A stretch of DNA of 64,000 bases from NCBI GenBank assembly GCA_030340625.1, contig JAOPHQ010005423.1, positions 72,501-136,500 on the forward strand, read 5' to 3'. The notes under the pieces were generated by a model. The model saw only the letters and a program-made list of their open reading frames with translations. It was not told the DNA's origin and ran no database searches. Position numbers and translations under genes: made by a program. Positions 32,526 to 42,240 of the stretch are shown piece after piece; the first letter of the stretch is position 1, and every line of letters begins with the position of its first letter. This DNA is from Merluccius polli. Taxonomy: Eukaryota; Chordata; Actinopteri; Gadiformes; Merlucciidae.

Positions 32526-33061
32526 TGCCGGAACGTTAAGAACGAACGTTATTTTACGTTCCGAACCGGTTCAGGAACGATATGTTGGTGGCGGAACGCA
32601 AGAACGAAAACGTTAAATATACCGGTTCCGTTCGGAACGGAACGATTGAAAAATAATTTCGTTTTCAAGCCCTGAGGCCTACTTTCTGTCACTGAGCCGT
32701 GTCTGTCACTCATCCTCTTAAAAGTGGAAGCTTGTGTGTAGCTTTGTTGCATTATATTGAAACTTTGTTGATGTTGTTATTGTCATACGTGTTCTGGTTA
32801 TTTGCGCATGATTAAACATGTCTTTATATGGCGATAAAACAAAGCTTTGTTGCGTTTTTTTTTTTTTTGCGGTGGGGATTGGGGGTGCGCCAACCCGGTT
32901 GGGATGTAGAAGGGGGTGCGCAGGAAAAAAAGTTTGGGAACCGCTGTTCTAGCCTGATGTTTACAACCTGTCTTGTTCTAGCCTGTTTACAACCTGTCTT
33001 GTTCTAGTCTGTTTACAACCTGTCTTGTTCTAGCCTGATGTTTACAACCTGTCTTGTTCTA

Positions 33062-33952
33062 GGCCCAGTTTCCCGAAAGCGTCGTTAGCCTAAGTGGTTC
33101 ATTAAGTTCGTCGTACGACCATCAGACAGTTTTCACACCGTTTCCCGAAAGCATCGTTGCGTAACGACCGTCGTTAAGACGCTCGTAGCTAACGAGAGCT
33201 CCAGGGGTACTCGTAGCGCACTACGAACGTCGTTAACACATCCAATACCACTGAGTGTCCAGCTGGTGACGCTAAAGTTACGATAGGCTATATAGTTAGG
33301 TCTATGTTATACCATGGTCTGGGTGAATACTCGATTCTGATTGGTTGAAGATAATCTTATCTTTGATGTACACCTAGGAAAGACGCTGACTATGGCTAGA
33401 TATAAAGTATTATTAATTGATTAAATATTAACAGAAATGAATGGACGACGCGGAGGCGTGAACCGCGGAGGACGGTTCTGTTAATGGACACCTCGAAGGG
33501 CATTATCCCGCTTATACCATGGTCACTTACGAAAGAAAGAAATATTTAATCAATTAATAATACTTGAATGTGTTTTAGAGTTAAAATCGTGAGGTGTTTT
33601 CTTTTTTTTTTACAAGTCGAGCGGACTATTTAATATCTTCCGTATGCAGGCGTTGCCAAGCAACGTGGCCATAGCGTCTTCATAGCGTCAACGTCTTTCG
33701 TAGGTGTACTTTTCAACCTACACCCTCCAGCCAATCAGAATCGAGTATTCACCCAGACCATGGTATAATATGTATTTCAGCACCGTGTCAGTGGACAGGT
33801 ACAAGGCTACGATCGATCGTTAGATCTGTGCACGCGCGTTCATGTTAAGAGGAGTTTCGGGAAACGCACGGAAAAAAATAACGATCGTTCGAAAGATGAT
33901 TCGTAAGATGGCTCGTAAGATGGATCGTACATCGTTATCGGGAAACTGGGCC
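33062..33952. mobile_element. composite GGCCCAGTTTCCCG element, copy B
   Basis: The termini are the same as copy A, with CTA at 33059-33061 and 33953-33955. The inner foldback is at 33307-33768 and is shorter than in copy A. The outer arms match copy A almost base for base. Confidence 0.85.
33307..33768. mobile_element. inner foldback within copy B
   Basis: TTATACCATGGTCTGGGTGA on the left and CACCCAGACCATGGTATAA on the right are exact inverse ends. The left arm is shortened, lacking the CGTTGCTTGGCAACGCC part present in the other copies. Confidence 0.82.
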
Positions 33953-34227
33953 CTAGCCTGATGTTTACAACTGTCCAGGGCCCAGTTTCCCGAAAGCGTC
34001 GTTAGCCTAAGTGGTTCGTTAAGTTCGTCGTACGACCATCAGACAGTTTTCACACCGTTTCCCGAAAGCATCGTTGCGTAACGACCGTCGTTAAGACGCT
34101 CGTAGCTAACGAGAGCTCCAGCTGTCCTCGTAGCGCTACGAGCGTCTTAACACATCCAATACCACTGAATGTCCAGCTGGTGACGCTAAAGTTACGATAG
34201 GCTATATAGCTTAGTCTATGTTATACC

Positions 34228-34698
34228 CATAGACATCTTATACATAGACGGAGCATCGAGCGCTACTGCCTACTGGCGCTGACGAGACGCGGGGCCGCCA
34301 TCTTGGAGTGGTGATCCGCTCCACTCAGTGTCATTCGTCAGCGCATATAATTAATCATACCTCACTAAATACCACTGATTTTCACGCGGTTTTTTGTCAT
34401 ACGTGTAGCTATGATAAAGGACACATGTTTTGGCGTGTAATATTATTTTCACAAAATATAACCAATAGTACGGTAATGTTAAATCTTACTTGTGAAATGT
34501 AATCCCGCGATTTCTATTTTCGACCGTCCGCTAATTTGAGCAGGAATAGCTGAACACCAGCTCGGCATCCATGTTTTCTTCTCCTGGCCATACGTGTCAA
34601 CTGTCAATCTATGCTGCTCCCCTCCCCCATCACCACTCCAAGATGGCCGCCGAATTTCTCGCGCCACAGCAGCCAATGCTCCGTCTATGTATGTCTAT
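34228..34698. mobile_element. 471-bp CATAGACAT element with 8-bp duplication
   Basis: The left end CATAGACATCTTATACATAG and the right end, inverted as ATAGACATACATAGACGGAG, are both followed inward by ACGGAGCAT. The flanking duplication is GTTATACC (34220-34227 and 34699-34706), the target being the tip of the inner foldback. The interior contains GCCGCCATCTTGGAG and, inverted, CTCCAAGATGGCCGCC. It has no coding. Eight-bp duplications suggest hAT, but the CAT rather than CAG end leaves this open. Confidence 0.75.
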
Positions 34699-34699
34699 G

Positions 34700-35283
34700 T
34701 TATACCATGGTCTGGGTGAATACTCGATTCTGATTGGTTGAAGATTATAGAGCGGCGCTCTATAATCGTATCTTTGATGTACACATAGGAAAGACGTTGA
34801 CGCTATGAAGATGCTATGGCCACGTTGCTTGGCAACGCCTGCATACGGGAGATATTAAATAGTCCGTTCGACTTATAAAAATAAAAAAACCCTCACGATG
34901 TTAACTCTAAAACACATTAAAGTATTATTAATTGATTAAATATTAACAGAAATGAATGGACGACGCGGAGGCGTGAACCGCGGAGGACGGTTCTGTTAAT
35001 GGACACCTCGAAGGGCATTATCCCGCTTATACCATGGTCACTTACGAAAGAAAGAAATATTTAATCAATTAATAATACTTTAATGTGTTTTAGAGTTAAA
35101 ATCGTGAGGTTTTTTTTTTTTTTTTTACAAGTCGAGTGCACTATTTAATATCTCCCGTATGCAGGCGTTGCCAAGCAACGTGGCCATAGCGTCTTCATAG
35201 CGTCAACGTCTTTCGTAGGTGTACTTTTCAACCTACACCCTCCAGCCAGTCAGAATCGAGTATTCACCAGACCATGGTATAAT
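34700..35283. mobile_element. inner foldback within copy C
   Basis: The same TTATACCATGG...CCATGGTATAA foldback as in copies A and B. Next to the left arm it has an AGAGCGGCGCTCT palindrome that copies A and B lack. Confidence 0.8.
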
Positions 35284-35847
35284 ATGTATTTCAGCACCGT
35301 GTCAGTGGACAGGTACAAGGCTACGATCGATCGTTAGATCTGTGCACGCGCGTTCACGTTAAGAGGAGTTTCGGGAAACGCACGGAAAAAAATAACGATC
35401 ATTCGAAAGTTGATTCGTAAGAAGGATCGTACGAGCGTGGATCCATCGTTATCGGGAAACTGGGCCCTGTTCTAACCTGATGTTTACAACCTGTCTTAGT
35501 CTGATGTTTACAACCTGTCTTGTTGTAGCCTGATGTTTACAACTGTCTTGTTCTAACCTGATGTTTACAACTGTCTTGTTCTAACCTGATGTTTACAACC
35601 TGTCTTGTTCTAGTCTGATGTTTACAACTGTCTTGTTCTAGCCTGATGTTTAAAACCTGTCTGATTAATTCATATTGGTGAATAATGCAGAGGAGCTGAG
35701 CTCTGCAGCATATGTGTCCAGAGTCATGTCCATCTAGCATCTAAACTCATCTAGCAGCTAACATCTAACTTAATCTATCATTCTGAACATCTGCTCACCG
35801 CTGGGCTCTGATTATGCTGGGGTGAAATATAAACAGTGCATGCATGC

Positions 35848-35868
35848 ATACACACACGCACGCATGTG

Positions 35869-35916
<48 letters not shown>

Positions 35917-36000
35917 GTATATACACAGACACATACTCACACACACACACACAAACACACACCGTGTGCATATACGGTACCGTATATGCACACACAGACG

Positions 36001-36047
<47 letters not shown>

Positions 36048-36054
36048 CACACAC
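35848..36054. repeat. (CA)n block with a 30-bp perfect palindrome
   Basis: CA tracts at 35875-35910, 35938-35960 and 36006-36054, with CACG variants. Between them, 35964-35993 is a perfect 30-bp palindrome centred on GGTACC (GTGTGCATATACGGT and its complement). Confidence 0.92.
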
Positions 36055-36059
36055 AATGC

Positions 36060-36405
36060 AAAAATATTTTGAAATAAAGGCATTGATTTAGAATGATATA
36101 GTAGTGTACTGTAATTGATTAGAATATAATTGTAAAATATATTTTAAAAATAAATGTCCTGAAGACATGTATCACAGAGCACATCATGTAGTTCATCACA
36201 GCATACTTTTGGATGTTTTCATATCCAAATAGGTAATTAGAACATCCTACTTTGTTATTATTAACAAAGTAGGATTTTCCTTTTTCTATTTGTTTTTCCT
36301 CTTGTTGTTTACTGTAATATTAAGTGACTGTCCTTGTGTGAAAGCCTGCTTGGTCAACAAGGTAGACTCTGATTGTACTTCACTGAAGAGAGAAGCTGAA
36401 AGAAA
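36060..36405. other. unique AT-rich sequence, no gene recognised
   Basis: It holds one clear hairpin, ATCCTACTTTGTT / AACAAAGTAGGAT at 36244-36274. No coding signal is seen. Confidence 0.45.
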
Positions 36406-37013
36406 CAGTGTTTCCCCTACATGCATTTAGCAGTGGCACAGCGCCGCCGCTGGATTACTAGCGCCACTGCAATCAGCCATGAAAAACAAAAGAGAATCAG
36501 AAATTAGGTTGGGTGCCCCAAATGCTGTTTTATTTTATATAAAAACATTTATATCATAGGTGCCCCCTACTGCACCCCCCTCAATTGTTACATTATCATT
36601 ATTGTCATTGGAGAAATATTGTGGAAAAATACTGACAGCAAAATAGTGTTCTGCTATTAAGAATAAAAAACACATGATACTGTAAGTGGCATTAGCTCAT
36701 GAATGGCTTTAGACTAGGAAGCATAAAGACAAAAAGCAACACAACAAGTGACTTCATAATAAAAAGTAGCATTCTTTTTGATTATGTAGAACCAAAGCAA
36801 CAGTATTACGAAACCCAGACGATGGGATGGCTAGAAATTGCATACTGAAAACTGTAGTTGCGCTAACATTAATGCCAAATGAATTTGGCTCACGCACATC
36901 TTGCGCTCGCATGCTATTTCTTGTTATGTTATATTGTTATATCATTGTATGAGACCATTTCTGTTGGCAGCGGCATTGTTAGGCCTGGGTGTCTGAGGCT
37001 ACATCCCCAAATG

Positions 37014-37085
<72 letters not shown>

Positions 37086-37559
37086 CGTGCGTGTGTTTGT
37101 GTGTGTGAGTGAAGAAAATGTTATATTCCAATAAACTAATGTTAACATACATGTAAATACATTTAACTGTTTTTCTCTAGTCTGGAACTGTAGCATGTCA
37201 ATAAATGTTTAATTGTGAAGAATTCTGCTTCTACTCAATACTAATACTAATTACTAACAACAACTTATATTTTTAAAATGACAATTCAGAAAGTAAAAAC
37301 AGTTTTTGAGGTACACATTTCAATGATTAAGACATGTACTTTGAATGTAAATATAAGGTGCATAAAAAAGCATAAAAATAAAGCTTGTTTATTAAAAAGA
37401 AATTCCAGGTGAGGACCCAGGGGAGGGCAGAGCCCTATGAAATCAGTGATCACACTAAAACCTCCACACACATCAACACCATGCACGTGCACATCAGCAT
37501 AGTGCACCTTACACACACCTCAGCACCACTGCTGGAAAAAAAACATAGGGGAAACACTG
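36406..37559. mobile_element. hAT-like element (CAGTGTTTCCCCTA ends)
   Basis: CAGTGTTTCCCCTACATGCA on the left and, inverted, CAGTGTTTCCCCTATGTT on the right are 14-bp exact inverted termini of hAT style. CAGTGGCACAGCGCCGCC and, inward of the right end, CAGCAGTGGTG are subterminal. The 8-bp flanks (GAAAGAAA / CACAACAT) do not match, so the duplication is lost or one end is displaced. The interior is unique, AT-rich, without transposase, and holds a TG tract. Confidence 0.72.
37018..37108. repeat. (TG)n microsatellite
   Basis: TG tract of about 65 bp followed by TGCG variants, inside the hAT-like element. Confidence 0.95.
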
Positions 37560-37610
37560 CACAACATGAATCACTTCTTTCCCAAACAACAGTATTAACG
37601 TCAATATTAT

Positions 37611-38158
37611 CTGTCTGCAGACTGCAGACAGGTAGGCTTGTCTTTGAGTGGGCGTTTCTTTGAGTCACATAGGGTTAGGGTTAGGGTAGTCTCGCATAGC
37701 CAGACCTATCTCCACACAAAGGTCTGGCTGAACTCACTACCATTCTGGCATAGGGTAAAAACAAAACACTCCTTTTTGTTTATATTTCTTTAACCAATCA
37801 CAATTTTCTTGGGCAGCACTAAGCCCAGGATGCAGCAACAGTGGCAGATGGCTGAAGGGGGAGGAGTATAAGGTATAAGCCCGCCCAGAGCCTGCCATTG
37901 GCTCCTACAATTGCCCAATGGCAGGCTTGGGCGGGGTTATGCCAATAATCTACATCCGGTAAACCAGATTAGTGTTAGGGTTAGTTATAAAGTCACATGT
38001 TATAACTTTAATTCAATATTGGTGATCACAAGACCGAAACAAATCTACCTCCTTTAATGCTACCATAAAATGTACCTGAGTGAGTCAATGACACGCCCCT
38101 CTGCCCCATTCAAAGTCACGCCTACTTGTCTTTGGTCTGCAGGCAGACCCTTCTTGAC
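37611..38158. mobile_element. probable inverted-repeat MITE with internal hairpins
   Basis: The left segment GACAGGTAGGCTTGTCTTTG and the inverted right segment GACAAGTAGGCGTGACTTTG are similar, and the match continues into GGGCG...TGAGTCAC. Inside are two hairpins: AGCCAGACCT/AGGTCTGGCT (37698-37729) and CCCGCCCA.GCCTGCCATTGG with its complement (about 37879-37938). Exact ends and the target duplication could not be set. It has no coding. Confidence 0.45.
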
Positions 38159-38159
38159 C

Positions 38160-39190
38160 CACTGGGATGCAGAACACATCACAGATACGATCTGAATCCT
38201 AATATTATATTCCAAACACTGAGGTCAGTATGTCAACATCTTCACCCCGATGAATTAGGAGTGTAAAGTTTAGTCATGGAAGCAGAGAAATGACAGTGAA
38301 AAGGCAACCGGGATTATTGCAAACAGACTTAAAATGAAAACACATGTTTGCTAGCGAAAACATATTACTGGATAATAAGCCACAAGCAGGCGGCTTCTTA
38401 GCACAAGAAAGGTCTCAGCTTCCCATCACAACACACAAAATCCCATGCAATAACAAGTAGTTGAACACAACAGCCAGCGGGGAAACACTGTGGACACATT
38501 TCTTCATTAATCACTACATCACTTTGTCAATATTAGTAATGACGATTAACAAGTTCACACGTCAACAACTAAATGGATGTTTTTAATCAATGTACATTTT
38601 TATGAACAATATTCACAGACTAATTAATGATATTATCCATTTATAACTGATTTCTTGTAATCCTAATCTGCTGTGTAGAGGATTACCATCACTGTAGAAT
38701 AATCTGAAGGATCGTCTGAACTAATAACAGACCGTCTATATTTCTTATTTCCGTTTGTTTTTGTTTTTTAACTTGTACCTCAAAACCAATCAGCCAAATA
38801 AAGGGAGAACGAGATAGAGAAACATAGGCCTATAAAAAGTCTCTCTATTGGTTAAAAGATAAAAGTCCCGCACAATAGCTTTAAAGTGACTCCACATAGA
38901 TAGTAGTAGAGTTTGGGAAGAGTCACAAATGTGCTGCTAAAAAGATATTCTCGTAAAAGATAAGCATGAGGCTTTATTTTGCGTGCCTTATAATGTAGGC
39001 TATTATTTATTCTCAGTCCATAAGCCAGAGGAAACCTGATCATGAATTAAGCTTCTTTACTTGTTGTTCTGTTATTCTGACCTTGTGTTATACAAGGTCA
39101 AATAGGTATGTATTCAAATATCATTATACAAGGTCAATATAAAGGCTATGTAGGCCTACCTATTTAACCGTATAGTCAACAACATCACTT
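38160..39190. other. unique AT-rich sequence, no gene recognised
   Basis: About 1 kb without repeats or recognisable frames. A TATACAAGGTCAA pair at 39089 and 39126 is a small duplication. CAGA/CAGG tetramers follow at 39210-39262. Confidence 0.45.
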
Positions 39191-39387
39191 GTTTTGGAGA
39201 CACAGACTGTCTGTCTGAGAGACAGACAGGAAGGCAGGCAGGCAGACAGAGACAGAAACCAGGTAACAAACATGTTGACTGTTAAAAGGAAGCACCTGGT
39301 TGGGTTTAGACCCCACACCCATCAGCAGATAAACAGAAGGTGACTGACCCATTTAACCAATTAAATAGGCCTAAGTGTACCTCTCCT

Positions 39388-39553
<166 letters not shown>

Positions 39554-39767
39554 CCACTCTCCCTCCCTCTCCTCCCTCCTCTCTCCAGTCAGGATCAAGC
39601 GGTATAATCCAGGATTTTCCAGCCACTAAAACAGCTTGGGCCCATCAGTGAATTGCAGCGACATATGGAACAGGTTTATGAATCATCTGGCACATGCATA
39701 GCAATGAGAGACTCCTCATTCGCCAGCAAACTGTAGGAAAATGCTGCCTGAAACCCATCCACCATCA

Positions 39768-39880
39768 GCCTATATTATAGATAATATAGAGTAGACTACA
39801 TTATATGTTCATGAATACAGTCTACATATTATAGATATAGACTGCATACAATATATATGCAGTCTATATTCCAGTAGTCT
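39768..39880. repeat. AT-rich inverted repeats (AGACTGCATA / TATGCAGTCT)
   Basis: TATAGACTGCATACAATATA and TATGCAGTCTATAT form a hairpin at about 39837-39871. A looser AGTCTACATATTATAG / ATAATATAGAGTAGACTAC pair lies before it. Confidence 0.7.
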
Positions 39881-40046
39881 GAATAAACGGTCAACAGGCT
39901 GATAACGCACATCAATAGAGAAATAAAGCCAATAATGAAAAAGTCAGTCTACCAAGCTGTTATGTTGGTCAACGCCAACGGAAAGAATCATCCACACACA
40001 AGGTAGTGGGAGGAGGAGACCTCCCATTTGGGCCAATCAGGACCTG

Positions 40047-40158
<112 letters not shown>

Positions 40159-40159
40159 C

Positions 40160-40689
40160 CTCAGGTCTCAGGACAGAGATGACGTTCTGTCCACATGTTC
40201 CATGTGACCACTCCTGTCTGTCTCCAATTAAACATAGCCTTTAGCATGCTAGCCTATAGCATGTAGCCACTGCTGCTAGCACAGACATCTGTAACCCCAG
40301 GACTGGTCTTCACTATATCTGACACTAAAACACAGAATATTGTTGCAGAAACTCAAAACATTTTGTATCCACCTAAAAAACTATGATTTAAATTCCACCT
40401 TTAAAAAATATTATTTCCTCCTTACATAGTTTCTATATTAAATTCAAAAACATTTAAAAACAATTAACAACACAATTAACAATTTTATTTATTTAAAGGC
40501 ACTACACTTCACACATTATTTATTTAAAACAAATCATTTATATATTTAAATTCATGAAACAAGCTGCAAAAAATGTTTTAAAGAAAAAGGTCTGAAATGT
40601 TTGACACAAAATTACATTTCAATAAATCTCAGCCAGTGCACAGAGCCATTGTTCACAACGGGAATATAACAAAATACTTCAACAAAATG

Positions 40690-40692
<3 letters not shown>
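40160..40692. other. AT-rich unique sequence, no gene recognised
   Basis: No coding or RNA signal is seen; AT-rich with short A-runs. Confidence 0.45.
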
Positions 40693-40763
<71 letters not shown>

Positions 40764-40914
40764 TATATATATACACATATATACATATATATATATACAT
40801 ATACATACATATACATATATATATATACATATACATATATATATATATATATATATACATATATACATATATATATATACATACATATATATATATATAT
40901 ATACATATATATAC

Positions 40915-40953
<39 letters not shown>

Positions 40954-40998
40954 CATATATATACATATATATATATATATACATATATATACATATAC

Positions 40999-41031
<33 letters not shown>

Positions 41032-41206
41032 CATATATATACATATATATATATATATATACATATATATACATATATATATATATATATACATATATAT
41101 ACATATATATACATATATATATATATATACATATATATACATATATATACATATACATATATATACATATATATACATATATATATATATACATATATAT
41201 ATATAC

Positions 41207-41245
<39 letters not shown>

Positions 41246-41274
41246 CATATATATATACATATATATATATATAC

Positions 41275-41321
<47 letters not shown>

Positions 41322-41374
41322 CATACATATATATATATACATACATATATATATATATACATACATATATATAT

Positions 41375-41443
<69 letters not shown>

Positions 41444-41461
41444 TATATATATATATATACA
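40693..41461. repeat. ATATAC higher-order array, about 770 bp
   Basis: Blocks of (AT)n are separated by single AC/CA interruptions at varying spacing (ATATACATATAT), with ACACAC caps at both ends (about 40751 and 41434). Open frames of 250-350 codons on both strands consist only of Tyr, Ile, His, Thr, Met, Val and Cys and arise from the repeat. Confidence 0.96.
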
Positions 41462-41700
41462 GTGTGTGTACATGTACTTTAGACATGCAACATTTTTGTA
41501 CGACAATTTGTGCTTGTAATTTTAGAAACAAAACAAAAAGTACAAAAGTACACATTTTCCACAAAGTACAATTTTCCATAGAAATCCTGGATCACAAAGA
41601 ACAAAGCACAGCAATAACATTAGTAACATTTACAAATGCTAGAAATGTATAGGTACATATGTTATATATGTATAACATATAGATATGTTTAAAACAAACA
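41462..41700. other. unique AT-rich sequence, no gene recognised
   Basis: Includes AAAGTACAAAAGTACACATT and ACAAAGTACAATTTTCC near-repeats. No coding is seen. Confidence 0.4.
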
Positions 41701-42240
41701 ATGAAAGCAGCGCAGCGTGATGTGTAAATGCGGTGATGGCACAGAGGGTAAAGGCCGACGGTTGGGTATCTCATCACACTTTTAGTGTGAGCTGTGATTA
41801 GAGAACTTGGGTGTTATCTGGAACGCTCTGGGAAGAGCTGAAACCTTCTGAATCAGGAGATAAAAAACAAGCTCGCCACCCGCGGGGGTCGCTGACCACC
41901 CAACAAAAGAATAATGAGGCGAGTGTGGCATGACACTCCGCCCCTCGCCATCTCACCCCCACCCTGCGCCTGCGGCCCCCCCTCTCCTGCCCGCGGCCCA
42001 TCTCACCCCTCGCGCCACCGCCGAGACGCTGGGGCCCTGCTCCCGCTCCTCGGGAACTTGACGGTGGTTGAACTTATTTTTAGTGTCATGTGATGAGGCG
42101 TCCCGGCTCTGGCGAGACGCGGCACCGCCCCGACGCTGGTCGTTGTCCATACCGCTCGCCGTCAAACGCGCCCGCCTTGGCAGGTTTCCACTCCAATATC
42201 CATTTCACGTCTGAAGCTCCGAATCCAAAGTGACGAGATC
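41701..42240. other. repeat-free GC-rich island, candidate conserved noncoding sequence
   Basis: Complex, moderately GC-rich sequence with many CpG (CGCGGGGGTCGC, GAGACGCGGCACCGC) in a window otherwise poor in CpG outside transposons. Open frames on the minus strand are Gly/Arg-rich and unconvincing. It could be a CpG island or a conserved element; there is no direct evidence. Confidence 0.3.

Larger units (their letters stand above)
31498..32674. mobile_element. hAT element nested in the first hAT
   Basis: Ends are CAGGGCTCCGAACCGGTTC and, inverted, CAGGGCTTGAAAACGAAA. A perfect 8-bp duplication, AGGCCTAC, lies at 31490-31497 and 32675-32682. Subterminal regions are rich in GGAACGAAAACG and CCGGTTC words on both sides. 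The interior includes unique sequence (31650-32220) and GC-rich G-tracts (32225-32520). No transposase was recognised. Confidence 0.9.
30550..32946. mobile_element. hAT element carrying a 28S rRNA fragment
   Basis: The left end CAGGCATTCCCAAAGTGTGG and the right end, read inverted as CAGCGGTTCCCAAACTTT, are hAT-type termini. A perfect 8-bp duplication, TTCTAGCC, lies at 30542-30549 and 32947-32954 within the minisatellite. Subterminal GGGGGTGCGC words also mirror each other. The interior holds an rRNA gene fragment (30793-31177), G-tracts (31285-31372) and a second hAT element (31498-32674). No transposase was recognised. Confidence 0.9.
33979..35466. mobile_element. composite GGCCCAGTTTCCCG element, copy C
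   Basis: The termini are the same. The flanking triplets are CAG (33976-33978) and CTG (35467-35469), which differ by one base but fit a CWG target. It holds the inner foldback (34700-35283) and the 471-bp insertion at the foldback's left tip. Confidence 0.82.
22219..35663. repeat. 28/29-bp minisatellite split by six insertions
   Basis: Units are TGATGTTTACAAC(C)TGT plus CTTGTTCTAGCC (28-29 bp), with a short form lacking GATG. Segments are 22219-22451, 23469-23948, 29232-29485, 30464-30549, 32947-33061, 33953-33978 and 35467-35663. Together they make about 1.4 kb, or close to 50 units. Removing the six insertions restores the repeat phase at four exact 3-bp target duplications and one exact 8-bp one; the 33979-35466 insertion is flanked by CAG and CTG, one mismatch short of a 3-bp duplication. 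Confidence 0.95.

Noticed and set aside
37385..37668. Open frames of 72-92 codons on both strands near the right end of the hAT-like element
   Set aside because: No transposase motif. They span the transposon boundary, which makes a real exon unlikely.
40597..41652. 351-codon plus-strand and 250-308-codon minus-strand open frames
   Set aside because: Composed almost only of Tyr, Ile, His, Thr, Met, Val and Cys because they translate the ATATAC array. Frames are open on both strands, as expected for a repeat without stops.
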